This document shows positions 27,060-36,950 of a DNA stretch of 64,000 bases, one piece after another. The first letter of the stretch is position 1; every line of letters begins with the position of its first letter. The position numbers and the translations under genes are program-made. The DNA lies in the NCBI GenBank assembly GCA_038529265.1, contig JBCBDX010000007.1:122550-186549 (forward strand). Direction: 5' to 3'. This stretch comes from JBCBDX01 sp038529265. GTDB taxonomy: Bacteria; Pseudomonadota; Alphaproteobacteria; Rhizobiales; Rhizobiaceae. The notes below the pieces were generated by a model. The model was not told where the DNA came from. It worked only from the letters and a program-made list of their open reading frames with translations, and searched no databases.

Positions 27060-27084
27060 AAGGGCTGACTATTGGGCCAGCCCT
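27057..27084 (-). terminator. terminator of gltA, perhaps bidirectional
   Basis: AGGGCTG (27061-27067) pairs with CAGCCCT (27078-27084). Read on the minus strand the stem is followed by TTTTATTT, ideal for gltA. For lpxB on the plus strand only a poor T-tract follows. Confidence 0.75.
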
Positions 27085-27111
27085 CTTACGTGCTTGTTTG
27101 AGCTAACAATC

Positions 27112-28401
27112 TTACCGTTTGTCCACGGGCACGTAATCACGGCTCGTTTCGCCAGTATAAAGCTGACGGGGACGACCAATGCGCTGGCTAGGATCTTCGA
27201 TCATCTCTTTCCACTGGGCAATCCATCCGACAGTTCGCGCAAGTGCGAATAGAACGGTGAACATGTTCGTTGGGAAACCGAGCGCTTTCAACGTGATACC
27301 GGAATAGAAGTCGATGTTTGGATAAAGCTTCTTTTCGATGAAATATTCGTCAGTTAGTGCTATTTGCTCAAGTTCCATAGCAACATCCAGCATCGGGTCA
27401 TCAGAGATGCCAAGCTCCTTGAGCACCTCATGGCAGGTCTTCTGCATGATCTTGGCGCGAGGGTCGTAGTTTTTATAAACGCGGTGTCCAAAACCCATTA
27501 GGCGGAACGGGTCATTCTTGTCCTTTGCCCGCGCGACATATTCAGGAATGCGGTCAACCGAACCAATTTCGGCCAACATGTTGAGCGCTGCCTCATTGGC
27601 GCCGCCATGCGCCGGACCCCAAAGACATGCAATACCTGCAGCAATGCATGCAAACGGGTTGGCACCAGAAGAACCAGCGAGGCGCACAGTTGATGTTGAT
27701 GCGTTCTGTTCGTGATCGGCATGCAAGATAAAGATGCGATCCATAGCGCGAGCCAGAACGGGGTTTGCTTTATATTCCTCACAAGGAACCGCGAAGCACA
27801 TGTGTAGGAAGTTTGAAGCGTAGTCCAAATCATTGCGCGGATAAACGAATGGCTGACCGATCGAATATTTGTAGGCCATTGCAGCAATAGTCGGCATTTT
27901 GGCGATCATGCGCATTGAGGCGACCATACGCTGGTGCTCGTCGGAGATATCCGTTGAGTCGTGATAAAAGGCAGATAGGGCGCCGGCAACACCGCACATG
28001 ATTGCCATCGGGTGGGCATCACGCCTGAAGCCTGCAAAGAACCGATGCATTTGTTCATGTACCATCGTATGGCGCGTTATTCGGTGATCAAAATCTGCCT
28101 TCTGACCAGCGGTCGGTAGTTCGCCATAGAGAAGCAAATAGCATGTCTCCAGAAAGTCTCCATCCTCGGCCAACTGATCGATCGGATAACCACGGTGTAA
28201 AAGAACACCTGCATTTCCATCGATGTAGGTGATCTTGGATTCACAAGATGCAGTGGATGTAAACCCGGGATCATAAGTGAACATGCCGGTCTGAGCATAA
28301 AGTTTAGAGATGTCGACGACATTCGGGCCCGTGCTCCCGGACTTTATGTCAAAATCAAATTCGCTGCCGCCCGTGTTCAGTTTCGCATTGCTTTCTGACA
28401 T
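27112..28401 (-). CDS. gltA: citrate synthase
   Basis: A 429-residue type II (hexameric, NADH-sensitive class) citrate synthase condensing oxaloacetate and acetyl-CoA. Catalytic His and Asp motifs are in LHADHEQNAST, GFGHRVYKNYDPRA and NIDFYSGITLKALGFP. WGPAHGGANEAAL is the conserved substrate His block. Length matches E. coli GltA (427). A 156-base gap separates it from gltX upstream, long enough for its own promoter. Confidence 0.98.
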   Translation of the reverse strand: MSESNAKLNTGGSEFDFDIKSGSTGPNVVDISKLYAQTGMFTYDPGFTSTASCESKITYIDGNAGVLLHRGYPIDQLAEDGDFLETCYLLLYGELPTAGQKADFDHRITRHTMVHEQMHRFFAGFRRDAHPMAIMCGVAGALSAFYHDSTDISDEHQRMVASMRMIAKMPTIAAMAYKYSIGQPFVYPRNDLDYASNFLHMCFAVPCEEYKANPVLARAMDRIFILHADHEQNASTSTVRLAGSSGANPFACIAAGIACLWGPAHGGANEAALNMLAEIGSVDRIPEYVARAKDKNDPFRLMGFGHRVYKNYDPRAKIMQKTCHEVLKELGISDDPMLDVAMELEQIALTDEYFIEKKLYPNIDFYSGITLKALGFPTNMFTVLFALARTVGWIAQWKEMIEDPSQRIGRPRQLYTGETSRDYVPVDKR

Positions 28402-28557
28402 AACTGTTTCTCCGATCTAACTCATGAGCGCCGCCAATCTTGCGACGCAAAACACTGGCATCTCTGGGGTTTTCGAGGTTGCTAGACTATTTGTGCAGGT
28501 GCCACAAGCTAGCCCAAAGGCCAAACATTGCGGTGCAGCAAAACTGTGAAAACCAGT

Positions 28558-29985
28558 TCACAAATCCAATTGGTCGGCGATGCGGGCCAACGATTCATCT
28601 TGGCCCAACGCAAGTAAAACGTCAAAGGCCCCAGGAGATGATCCTTGCCCGGTGAGGCTAGCCCGAACAGGTTGGGCTACCTTACCCATCTTGAGGCCAG
28701 TCTCTTCAGCATAACCCTTAATGACGCTTGCGATGTTGTCATGATCCCAGTCTTCAAGAACGGACAAGCGTTTGTGCAACTCAGCTAGATTTGCCTTCGC
28801 ATCAGTATCGAAAACGAGAGCCAGTGCTTTTTCGTCAAACGCAAGTGGGCGTGCGGCGAAGATAAATGCGGCACTTTCAACGAGTTGGACCAGCGTCTTT
28901 GCCCGTTCTTTGAGCGCGGGAAGGGCAGCTTCAAACCAAATGCCAGGTGAGCCATCAAGAGCGTCGGCGATCATCGATCCGTTTTCAATCTCTGGTAAAA
29001 TATCTTTGATGCGCTCAATGAGCTCCTGAGAACCAGCTTCGCGGATATAGTGACCGTTCAGGGCTTCCAATTTTTGTATATCGAACCGCGACGCGCCTCG
29101 ATTGACATCATGAATATCAAACCACTCAATCATATTATCCAGAGGGATGATTTCATCATCTCCGTGGCTCCAGCCAAGACGGACGAGATAATTCAGCAAG
29201 GCTCGCGGCAGAAACCCCATCGCCCGATAGGCTTCTGCACCCAAGGCGCCATGCCTTTTAGATAGCTTTGCACCATCCGGACCGTGGATGAGTGGAATGT
29301 GCGCCCACTCGGGTTCTGGCCAGCCCATTGCATCATAAATCACCTTTTGACGCGCCGCGTTGGTGAGGTGGTCGTCGCCACGCACAACATGGGTGACACC
29401 CATGTCATGATCATCAACAACAACCGCCAGCATGTAAGTGGGCGTTCCGTCGGACCTTAAAATAACAAAGTCATCAAGGTCATCATTGGGGAACTCGACC
29501 ACACCTTGCACCTGATCATGTATGACGGTCTTGCCTTCAACTGGCGACTTGATCCTGATGACAGGCTTGATACCAGCGGGCGCTTCTGCCGGGTCGCGAT
29601 CACGCCACCGCCCATCATAGCGCGGCTGAGCGCCAGCGGCACGTGCCGTTTCTCGCATGGCTTCCAATTCTTCTGGTGACGCGTAGCATTTATAGGCATG
29701 ACCGTTTTCAAGCAGCGTTTGGGCGATTTCGCGGTGCCGATCCGCCCGGTCAAATTGGGATATCGGATCACCATCCCACTCAAGCCCCATCCACTTAAGG
29801 CCATCAATAATGGCATCAACGGCTTCCTGCGTTGATCTGGCTCTGTCCGTGTCTTCAATGCGTAAGAGCATTTTGCCGCCAGATTTTCTCGCCAGCAACC
29901 AGTTAAACAAGGCAGTGCGCGCGCCGCCAATATGCAAAAAGCCGGTTGGCGAGGGAGCGAAACGGGTGATGATGTTGTCTGCCAT
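28558..29985 (-). CDS. gltX: glutamyl-tRNA synthetase
   Basis: A 475-residue class I aminoacyl-tRNA synthetase. RFAPSPTGFLHIGGARTALFNWL carries the HIGH-type motif, KLSKRHGA is the KMSKS-type motif, and EDTDRARST follows as usual. ATG 29985 (MADNIITRF) was chosen over frame starts up to 30147 because it begins at the conserved N-terminus. Whether it charges tRNA-Gln as well cannot be told. It diverges from comEC with a 139-base gap. Confidence 0.97.
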   Translation of the reverse strand: MADNIITRFAPSPTGFLHIGGARTALFNWLLARKSGGKMLLRIEDTDRARSTQEAVDAIIDGLKWMGLEWDGDPISQFDRADRHREIAQTLLENGHAYKCYASPEELEAMRETARAAGAQPRYDGRWRDRDPAEAPAGIKPVIRIKSPVEGKTVIHDQVQGVVEFPNDDLDDFVILRSDGTPTYMLAVVVDDHDMGVTHVVRGDDHLTNAARQKVIYDAMGWPEPEWAHIPLIHGPDGAKLSKRHGALGAEAYRAMGFLPRALLNYLVRLGWSHGDDEIIPLDNMIEWFDIHDVNRGASRFDIQKLEALNGHYIREAGSQELIERIKDILPEIENGSMIADALDGSPGIWFEAALPALKERAKTLVQLVESAAFIFAARPLAFDEKALALVFDTDAKANLAELHKRLSVLEDWDHDNIASVIKGYAEETGLKMGKVAQPVRASLTGQGSSPGAFDVLLALGQDESLARIADQLDL

Positions 29986-30124
29986 AAATACCTGTTCGAC
30001 GTGATGGTTGGCTGGAGTTTGGGCGCGGCTTAACACAATCATCGCCCGCTTCAACCATGCTAAGACAGTTTGACGTTGATTGTTTCGTGCCCAATAGTGA
30101 AGGCGGGCACAGGGGCAGTAAAAC

Positions 30125-32560
30125 GTGGCGGATAAAACGCAAACCAATTTGCGTGAGCGGACCTATGGTCGGACTAACGATCAGTTGTCTGCGCAGGTTG
30201 ATGAACGGCTTGCGTTCAACAAGTTGCCCGTGAAGCCGTCAACGGGCCATACGGTAGAGCCACTTTTAACTCAAGCGATCACGCCCAAGAGATTTGAGCC
30301 TGCACCTAAGCGCCTCTTGCTTCAAGACACGGCGATCACAATAAGATCTAGGCTCATGCTCGCTCTTGCAGACGAAGTTGAGTATGGAACGCTCTTTCTG
30401 ACTATCCCGATCTTCATGATACTTGGTTGCGCAACATACTTTGCGCTCTCCGTTGAACCGGCTCGCCATCAAATTCCAGCGCTTTTGGTCGCCAATTGTG
30501 TCGCCGCATGTGCGTTGCGTTCCTATTTGGTACCCAGGCTGTTGCTTGTAGCATCAGCATTTTTGCTTCTAGGGGCACTGACAGCGCAAACGCATACCCA
30601 CTGGCGTTCAACGCCGACGATGGGTTCGGCTGTCGTTACAACCGTTACGGGCCGTGTGATGGATGTGGAACGCCGGCCAGATGGTGCAGCACGCTATACG
30701 GTCAAGATATTCAAGACCGAAAGACCACGCCTGCGCCATGCACCTGAAATTGTCCGCATCACGAGCCGAAAGGAAAATCCTAACCTCGTACCCGGCACTA
30801 TAATGCGCGCGACGGCCCAGCTAAGAGCCGCCTCGGGGCCGGTTAGACAGGGCGGGTACGATTTTGCGTTCCAAGCCTATTTTGCGGGTTATGGAGCAAA
30901 CGGGTTTAGCTACGGAATGCCAGAAGCTATTACGCATAGCCCGGATGTTCTGTTTGGCGGATTGTCAGGCATGCGATTACGGTTGGCCGACCATATTGTT
31001 AAACAGGCACCAGAAAAGCCCGCCAGCGCAGTTGCGGCAGCTTTGATTGCAGGCAAGAAGAGCCGGATACCCGGCGAGGTCACGGAAGTCCTCCGCCGCA
31101 CTGGCTTGGCGCATATATTGGCTATCTCCGGTCTGCACATGGCGCTTGTTGCTGGAACGGTAATGTTTTGCGTTCGTTTGGCGCTTTCATGGGACCAAAC
31201 AATTGCAGCGCGGCGCCAAACGAAGAAATGGGCCGCTGGTGCTGCACTATGTGTGGCCTCAGTCTATTTGCTGCTTGCTGGCGCGAGTGTGGCAACACAG
31301 CGTTCCTTCATCATGTTGACCGTCATGCTTCTGGCCCTTTGCGCAGACCGGCCAGCGTTGACGAAGCGCAATCTTGCTATTGCAGCAATAATCATTGTTG
31401 TAGTCGCGCCTGAAGCGGTGGTCACGCCCGGTTTTCAAATGTCGTTTGCGGCGACTCTTGCATTGATTGGTGGTTTTGACGTCCTCAATAGAAGGAGGTC
31501 CAGTTTGACGGATCAGAATTCCGTCAAACATCCTGTGTTAACAGCTGTGAGTGCGTCATGGCGCATCTTCTTGGGCCTCGCGGCAACTGCGATAATTGCT
31601 GGTTTGGCGACCAGCATATTCTCCATCTACCATTTCCACCGCATTGCGCCTCTAAGTCTGTTTGCAAACGTAGCTGCTATGCCAATTGTTACGTTTGTAA
31701 CAATGCCATCAGCTCTAATAGCCATGGTGGCATTACCGTTCGGCCTTGATGGTTTTGTGTTTCCCGTCATGTTTTCTTCCATCGACTTGGTGATAGCGAT
31801 TGCCGACTATTTTGCATCTTTGTCGTCGCCCGGCAGAGTGGGTGCCATTAGCGTTGCACGTATGCTTCTGCTAGCAGTTGCACTTGTCCTTGTTTGTCTT
31901 CCACGAACTTGGATGCGGTATTTGTTTGCAATTCCATTACTGATTGCCTTGGCGCCGCAGTTCAATGAGGAGCCACCGATTTTGCATATTTCAGAGGATG
32001 CACGCCAAGTGGCAATCGTCGTTCCAGCCACAGACAATAGGCCCGCTCAAATTGCCGTTAACCGCAATAGGCCCAATCGTTTCACGATTGATCAATGGGC
32101 TGAAGCGGATGCTGTGGACCCAGCCGGGTTCATAAAGCCAAAGAACTCCCAAGAACCATCAGAGCCTAATCGTTTCCACTGCCACGAAGAAGGTGTTTGC
32201 CAGGCACGTATCGAAAACGGGCATGACCCGCCAATAAGGATTGCAGTGGTAAGCGATGCTCAAGCCACATATCAGCAAATGTGCAACGAGTATGAACTCA
32301 TTGTAGAGAGCTTTGCGCCGGCAAAATTGGAATGCTCGTCAGAAAAAGCGCAGCCTGTGATTATCACAGCGCAATCATTGGCTCTAAAAGGCGCTGCGCA
32401 GGTATTCATGGTCAAAGCGCAACATTCAGACATTCGCAACGGCGTCACCGCAACAAAGCTCAACGTCCAGCACGCCATCGGGGACACACTACGCTCTTGG
32501 CATGCCCATCGTGTATATAGTCGCGCAGCGCGAGATCTGGCTCCTTATCAACGCAAATAG
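30125..32560 (+). CDS. comEC: ComEC/Rec2 family DNA-uptake channel protein
   Basis: An 811-residue inner-membrane protein related to the channel that carries single-stranded DNA into the cytoplasm in transformable bacteria. It has a cytoplasmic N-terminal tail (about 80 residues), two early helices, an OB-like soluble part (GRVMDVERRPDGAARYTVKIF), then the Competence domain with RTGLAHILAISGLHMALVAG, the family hallmark. The rest is a multi-helix core. The C-terminal 200 residues lack the full set of metallo-beta-lactamase His motifs. Start is GTG 30125. The gene is common in rhizobia not known to be competent, so actual uptake is unproven. It ends 5 bases from lexA, convergent. Confidence 0.92.
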   Translation: MADKTQTNLRERTYGRTNDQLSAQVDERLAFNKLPVKPSTGHTVEPLLTQAITPKRFEPAPKRLLLQDTAITIRSRLMLALADEVEYGTLFLTIPIFMILGCATYFALSVEPARHQIPALLVANCVAACALRSYLVPRLLLVASAFLLLGALTAQTHTHWRSTPTMGSAVVTTVTGRVMDVERRPDGAARYTVKIFKTERPRLRHAPEIVRITSRKENPNLVPGTIMRATAQLRAASGPVRQGGYDFAFQAYFAGYGANGFSYGMPEAITHSPDVLFGGLSGMRLRLADHIVKQAPEKPASAVAAALIAGKKSRIPGEVTEVLRRTGLAHILAISGLHMALVAGTVMFCVRLALSWDQTIAARRQTKKWAAGAALCVASVYLLLAGASVATQRSFIMLTVMLLALCADRPALTKRNLAIAAIIIVVVAPEAVVTPGFQMSFAATLALIGGFDVLNRRRSSLTDQNSVKHPVLTAVSASWRIFLGLAATAIIAGLATSIFSIYHFHRIAPLSLFANVAAMPIVTFVTMPSALIAMVALPFGLDGFVFPVMFSSIDLVIAIADYFASLSSPGRVGAISVARMLLLAVALVLVCLPRTWMRYLFAIPLLIALAPQFNEEPPILHISEDARQVAIVVPATDNRPAQIAVNRNRPNRFTIDQWAEADAVDPAGFIKPKNSQEPSEPNRFHCHEEGVCQARIENGHDPPIRIAVVSDAQATYQQMCNEYELIVESFAPAKLECSSEKAQPVIITAQSLALKGAAQVFMVKAQHSDIRNGVTATKLNVQHAIGDTLRSWHAHRVYSRAARDLAPYQRK

Positions 32561-32564
32561 TGCA

Positions 32565-33275
32565 TCAATAAAGACGAACCAAACCAACCAACCGCCCCTG
32601 AATATCAACGCGGTCCGGGCCGAATATCCTTGTTTCATAGGCTGGATTGGCGGCCTCTAAAGCGATCGATGCTCCTTTGCGCCGATAGCGCTTCAAAGTC
32701 GCTTCTTCTTGATCGACAAGTGCAACCACGATGTCGCCTGGATTTGCAGTGTCGGTACGTTTGATAATCACCGTATCGCCATCAAGGATACCAGCGTGGA
32801 TCATCGAATCCCCCTCGACGTCCAGCGCATAGTGTTCACCCTTTCCAAGCATATCGGGAGAAACGACGACGCTACGCGTTTGATGTTCAATGGCTGAAAT
32901 TGGTACGCCAGCAGCTATCTTACCCATAACAGGTATGCCGCTATCCAAATCGACATCATCGTTTGCGCTGCGCAAGGGTGATGGCACGTGCGATTTACTC
33001 AAGCCACCCTCAACCACGCTGGGCGAGAAGCCGCGCTGCATTACATTACTGGGTGCAACTGCATCGGGTAGTTTCACAACTTCAAGAGCCCGCGCGCGGT
33101 TCGGTAACCGCCTAATAAAGCCGCGCTCTTCCAGTGCAGTAATCAGGCGGTGGATTCCTGATTTTGATGCCAAATCCAGCGCTTCTTTCATCTCGTCGAA
33201 AGAAGGCGGCACGCCAGTTTCCTTCAAACGCTCATTGATGAATATCAACAAATCGAGTTGTTTGCGGGTCAGCAT
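32565..33275 (-). CDS. lexA: LexA, SOS repressor
   Basis: A 236-residue repressor that blocks SOS genes and self-cleaves when bound to RecA filaments. The N-terminal winged helix (MLTRKQLDLLIFINERLKE, PPSFDEMKEALDL) is followed by a Ser-rich linker. The cleavage bond is A122-G123 in IAAGVPI; catalytic Ser157 is in VEGDSMIHAG and Lys195 in EATLKRY. Length is typical for alphaproteobacteria. An SOS box 44 bases upstream of the ATG indicates autoregulation. Confidence 0.98.
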   Translation of the reverse strand: MLTRKQLDLLIFINERLKETGVPPSFDEMKEALDLASKSGIHRLITALEERGFIRRLPNRARALEVVKLPDAVAPSNVMQRGFSPSVVEGGLSKSHVPSPLRSANDDVDLDSGIPVMGKIAAGVPISAIEHQTRSVVVSPDMLGKGEHYALDVEGDSMIHAGILDGDTVIIKRTDTANPGDIVVALVDQEEATLKRYRRKGASIALEAANPAYETRIFGPDRVDIQGRLVGLVRLY

Positions 33276-33318
33276 CTTCTATTCCCAGAATCAAATATCG
33301 ACTACATAAACGCTATAC

Positions 33319-33333
33319 GTTCCTAATGTGTTC
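33319..33333. promoter_or_regulatory. LexA operator (SOS box) of lexA
   Basis: GTTC-CTAATGT-GTTC exactly fits the alphaproteobacterial LexA site GTTC-N7-GTTC. On the coding strand it reads GAAC-ACATTAG-GAAC. It lies between a -35-like TTGCAG and a -10-like TATAGC, 44 bases before the lexA ATG, so bound LexA would cover the promoter. Confidence 0.93.
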
Positions 33334-33375
33334 TGCAAGTGTTTATTATTCGTGGACAAATGTTCCTGAAATGGG

Positions 33376-34605
33376 CTATTCTAGCAGCAGAAATTCACAG
33401 CTACTGCCCTTGGGCAATTGCGCTTGATGCGGAGGTACATTGATGAGCGCATCTGCTTTGGATAGCTGCGACAGAAGCGATGAATCTTGATCTTGAAGAG
33501 GCCGAAGCATGTGCAAAGCGCCATTATTGGATTCAAGCTTGGCTCTCATGAAGTGTCGGCGTTGACCGTTGGCCGGAAGTGGCGATGCCAGCACCGCCTG
33601 CTTCATTTCAAGGCTTGCCTCTTGGCTCAGAAGAGTTCGCATCAGAGGCTTGAGAAAAATATGGGCGCAGACCAAGCTTGATACAGGGTTGCCCGGTAGA
33701 CCCAATATTTGAGTACTTTCCAGCTGACCAAACATGAGTGGTTTACCGGGACGCACCGCAACCTTCCAGAAATCCAGCTGAGCACCCAGTCCCATCAGGG
33801 CAGGGCGCACAAGATCATGGTCGCCAACTGATGCACCGCCAAGTGTGACAATGACATCGGCTTTTGCGTCGATGGCTTCTTCAAACTTGGTGGTAAGCTG
33901 CCTTATGTCATCTCGCGCGATTCCCATGTCTATTGGTTGAGCGCCAAATTTTTGAAGCAAGTTGGCAACACCAATAGCGTTGGAAGCGATTATTTGACCC
34001 GGAGCTGGAGTTGTCCCCGGCGCGACCAGCTCGTTGCCGGTCGAAATCACTGCGACCCGCGGTTTGCGGCGTAACGTCAGAAACTCATGACCAGCAGCTG
34101 CCGCCAGCGACAGATCGGATGATCGCAGCAACTGCCCTTCTTGCAACAATGTGTCATTGACCGAAAAGTCATATGCTGCAGGACGAACATAATCTCCACT
34201 CTTTACATCGCCCTTTAGCTCAATTTGGCCATTGTCGAGTGTCGTCACATTTTCCTGAATTACAACGCTATCAGCGCCGGAAGGAACTGCTGCACCGGTA
34301 AAAATACGCGCCGCTTCACCCTTGGCTACCTCTAAACGCCCCGGCGCATCTCCCGCGGCAAGCCCTCCAACGACCGTTAGCGTGCTGTCTTGCCCTTCTG
34401 TGTCGGAGGCGCGTACCGCATAACCATCCATGGACGAAACTGCGTAGGGCGGTTGGTTCAGGCGAGCTACGACGTCCTGGCCAAGCACCCTTTGGCATGC
34501 GCTTGAAATTGGAAGCTGCTCGATACCAGCAAGCGGTGCGATATTGGTTATGCGAGCAAATGCCTCTTCAAAGGACATCATGACCGGTGATGATTGTTTA
34601 CACAT
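33376..34605 (-). CDS. moeA: MoeA, molybdopterin molybdenumtransferase
   Basis: A 409-residue enzyme that inserts molybdate into adenylylated molybdopterin in molybdenum-cofactor synthesis. SSMDGYAVRASD near residue 60, IFTGAAVPSGADSVV, ISTGNELV, TLGGASVGDHDLV and FGLPGNPVSS-like (LGLPGNPVSSLV) blocks are present. ATG 34605 gives the N-terminus seen in relatives and overlaps the moaC end by 8 bases; GTG 34629 and ATG 34581 are alternatives. No moaA is nearby. Confidence 0.96.
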   Translation of the reverse strand: MCKQSSPVMMSFEEAFARITNIAPLAGIEQLPISSACQRVLGQDVVARLNQPPYAVSSMDGYAVRASDTEGQDSTLTVVGGLAAGDAPGRLEVAKGEAARIFTGAAVPSGADSVVIQENVTTLDNGQIELKGDVKSGDYVRPAAYDFSVNDTLLQEGQLLRSSDLSLAAAAGHEFLTLRRKPRVAVISTGNELVAPGTTPAPGQIIASNAIGVANLLQKFGAQPIDMGIARDDIRQLTTKFEEAIDAKADVIVTLGGASVGDHDLVRPALMGLGAQLDFWKVAVRPGKPLMFGQLESTQILGLPGNPVSSLVCAHIFLKPLMRTLLSQEASLEMKQAVLASPLPANGQRRHFMRAKLESNNGALHMLRPLQDQDSSLLSQLSKADALINVPPHQAQLPKGSSCEFLLLE

Positions 34606-35101
34606 CGCGCTTGTAATCGCCGGAAACACCGCCAGTTTTACTCTCTAGTTGAACTGGGCCGATGACCATATCCTTTTGCACTGCCTTTGCCATGTCGTAG
34701 ATTGTGAGACAGGTGATGCTTGCTGCGGTGAGCGCTTCCATTTCTACGCCGGTCTTGCCGTCAGTTGAAACACTAGCGCTTACGATTAGCGCTTTTCCGT
34801 TCAAGTCGGGAGAAATGACAATTTCTACCTTATTCAGCGGCAATGGATGGCAAAGGGGAACAAGGTCAGAGGTGCGCTTTGCAGCCATAATGCCCGCGAC
34901 CCTGGCAGTGCTCATAACATCGCCTTTTTTCATATTGCCCGCTAAAATCATCGATAGCGTGTCAGATGACATGGAGATGCGCCCGGACGCGACGGCCACA
35001 CGCTTGGTCGATTTTTTGTCTCCTACATCCACCATGCGAGCAGCCCCATCATCTCCCAGATGGGTCAGGACATGATCTTTGGTGGACGGGTCATCTTCCA
35101 T
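34598..35101 (-). CDS. moaC: MoaC, cyclic pyranopterin monophosphate synthase
   Basis: A 167-residue enzyme that with MoaA turns GTP into cPMP, the first molybdopterin precursor. ARMVDVGDKKSTKRVAVASG, MAAKRTSDLVPLCHPLPL, TDGKTGVEMEALTAAS and the C-terminal KSGG-like SKTGGVSGDY are the family blocks, with the active-site Lys and Asp residues kept. ATG 35101 lies after the trpC stop; a longer frame reaches into trpC and is not used. Confidence 0.97.
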   Translation of the reverse strand: MEDDPSTKDHVLTHLGDDGAARMVDVGDKKSTKRVAVASGRISMSSDTLSMILAGNMKKGDVMSTARVAGIMAAKRTSDLVPLCHPLPLNKVEIVISPDLNGKALIVSASVSTDGKTGVEMEALTAASITCLTIYDMAKAVQKDMVIGPVQLESKTGGVSGDYKRDV

Positions 35102-35108
35102 GTTGTCA

Positions 35109-35930
35109 CTACGCTGAACGCGCTTCCTCAACCCGCTCACCTAGAAGAAGGGCTGATGTGGCACCCGTCACGTCCTGCTGACGCATGAGGCTTTCACCGA
35201 CAAGGAAGGTGGAAATACCAGACGTCGCCAGTCGCTTGCAATCAGCGTTGGTGAAAATGCCGCTTTCACCAACGAGTAAATGTTCGTCAGGGTTCACCAT
35301 TTTGGCCAGCCTCTCACTGACAGCAAGATCGACGTCAAAACTGCGCAAGTCGCGATTGTTGACGCCGATCAGCTTTGACTTCAACCGAAGTGCGCGCTCC
35401 ATTTCTGCCTCGTTGTGAACTTCAATCAGTGCATCCATCCCCAATTCGAATGCAGTATCTTCCAGTGCACGCGCAAGGGCATCGTCAACACTTGCCATGA
35501 TAATCAAAATCGCATCAGCGCCCCAAGCTCGGGCTTCATAGACCTGATAAACATCGACCATGAAATCCTTGCGCAAGGCAGGTAGTAGCGTTGCCTGACG
35601 CGCTTGATGCAGGAAGTCCGAGTGGCCCATAAAAGAAGGGGCATCGGTCAGAACAGACAGACAAGCGGCGCCACCGTCTTCATACGCTTTCGCCAGGGCT
35701 GGCGGGTCAAAGTCTTCCCGTATCAGTCCCTTTGAAGGACTGGCTTTTTTGATTTCTGCAATCAGTCCAAAACTGCCTACATTCCGTTTATCTGAAAGAG
35801 CGTTGAGAAAGCCACGGGCAGCGGGAAGGTCAGCAATCTGTTCCTGTAAGTCCGTAGTGGAAAGACGTGCCTTTGCCGCAGCGACCTCTTTGCGTTTGTA
35901 TTCTTCGATTTTGCGAAGGATATCAGCCAT
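35109..35930 (-). CDS. trpC: indole-3-glycerol phosphate synthase
   Basis: A 273-residue monofunctional TIM-barrel enzyme of tryptophan synthesis. The catalytic block is IAEIKKASPSKGLI, with Lys and Glu residues further on in LPALRKDFMVD, LIEVHNEAEM, IGVNNRDLRSFDVDL and LVGESGI. It is not fused to TrpF, unlike the E. coli protein. It lies 3 bases after trpD and 7 bases before moaC in one operon. Confidence 0.97.
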   Translation of the reverse strand: MADILRKIEEYKRKEVAAAKARLSTTDLQEQIADLPAARGFLNALSDKRNVGSFGLIAEIKKASPSKGLIREDFDPPALAKAYEDGGAACLSVLTDAPSFMGHSDFLHQARQATLLPALRKDFMVDVYQVYEARAWGADAILIIMASVDDALARALEDTAFELGMDALIEVHNEAEMERALRLKSKLIGVNNRDLRSFDVDLAVSERLAKMVNPDEHLLVGESGIFTNADCKRLATSGISTFLVGESLMRQQDVTGATSALLLGERVEEARSA

Positions 35931-35933
35931 TTA

Positions 35934-36947
35934 TTACGCTTCGTTCGATATTTTGATCACGTCAGCCAATACGTGTTTTGCCCGACCACTGTCTATTGCA
36001 TCAACAGCCAGAGCCACCCCGTGCTTCAAATCTTTCGCCAGTCCGCTAACGACCAATCCAGAAGCAGCATTGAGGCAAGCAATATCACGATATGCACTGA
36101 GTTTCCCATCCAGCAAATCGGTTAGTGCGCGCGCGTTTTCATCGGGCGTCCCACCTTTGAGTTCTTCAAGCGATACTCGTTCCAACCCGACATCCTCCGG
36201 TGCAACTGTAAAGCTGTTCAGCGATCCGTTTGCCCATTCGACAACTTGCGTTTCACCGGCGGTGGTAAACTCGTCCAAACCCTCACCATGGACGACCCAA
36301 ACATGCTCCGAGCCTAGACCACCTAGAACCCGGGCAAGTGGTTCCAGCCATTGAGGTGAGAAAACGCCGACAACCTGCCGTTTGACACCTGCCGGATTGG
36401 AGAGCGGTCCCAAGAGATTAAAGATGGTACGGGTACCCATTTCGACGCGGCTCGGCCCAACATGTTTCATGGCTGAATGGTGCATGGGCGCAAACATGAA
36501 ACCCAAACCGGCGCCATCAATACACTTTGAAATAGTTTCCGGACCGATTTCGATATTGACGCCAAGCGACGCTAAAACATCGGCCGCGCCGGACTTAGAT
36601 GACAAGGAACGGTTACCATGTTTGGCAACTTTTGCGCCGGCACCTGCGGCAATCATCGAAGCCGCTGTGGAGATATTGTAGGTTCCCGAATTGTCACCGC
36701 CAGTGCCAACAATATCGATAGCTTCATGCGGCGCTTCAACGCGTGCCATTTTGGCCCGCATCGTCGAGACAGCACCGGATATCTCGTCCACCGTTTCGCC
36801 GCGAACGCGTAAACCCATCAGGAACGCGCCGATCTGTGAGGGCGTGGCTTCTCCAGACATGATGACGTCGAACGCCTCGCGCGCTTCATCTGCGCTCAAC
36901 GCCTGTCCATCAGCGACTTTCCCAATAAATGTCTTCATCTCAGCCAT
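35934..36947 (-). CDS. trpD: anthranilate phosphoribosyltransferase
   Basis: A 337-residue enzyme that joins anthranilate and PRPP. DIVGTGGDNSGTYNISTAASM (PRPP loop), KHGNRSLSSKSGAADVLASLGV, FAPMHHSAMKHVGPSRVEMGTRTIFNLLGPLSNPA and VVHGEGLDEFT are conserved. It is monofunctional: the TrpG glutaminase is not fused to it and is not in the window. Three bases from trpC and 3 from ppiD. Confidence 0.97.
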   Translation of the reverse strand: MAEMKTFIGKVADGQALSADEAREAFDVIMSGEATPSQIGAFLMGLRVRGETVDEISGAVSTMRAKMARVEAPHEAIDIVGTGGDNSGTYNISTAASMIAAGAGAKVAKHGNRSLSSKSGAADVLASLGVNIEIGPETISKCIDGAGLGFMFAPMHHSAMKHVGPSRVEMGTRTIFNLLGPLSNPAGVKRQVVGVFSPQWLEPLARVLGGLGSEHVWVVHGEGLDEFTTAGETQVVEWANGSLNSFTVAPEDVGLERVSLEELKGGTPDENARALTDLLDGKLSAYRDIACLNAASGLVVSGLAKDLKHGVALAVDAIDSGRAKHVLADVIKISNEA

Positions 36948-36950
36948 TTT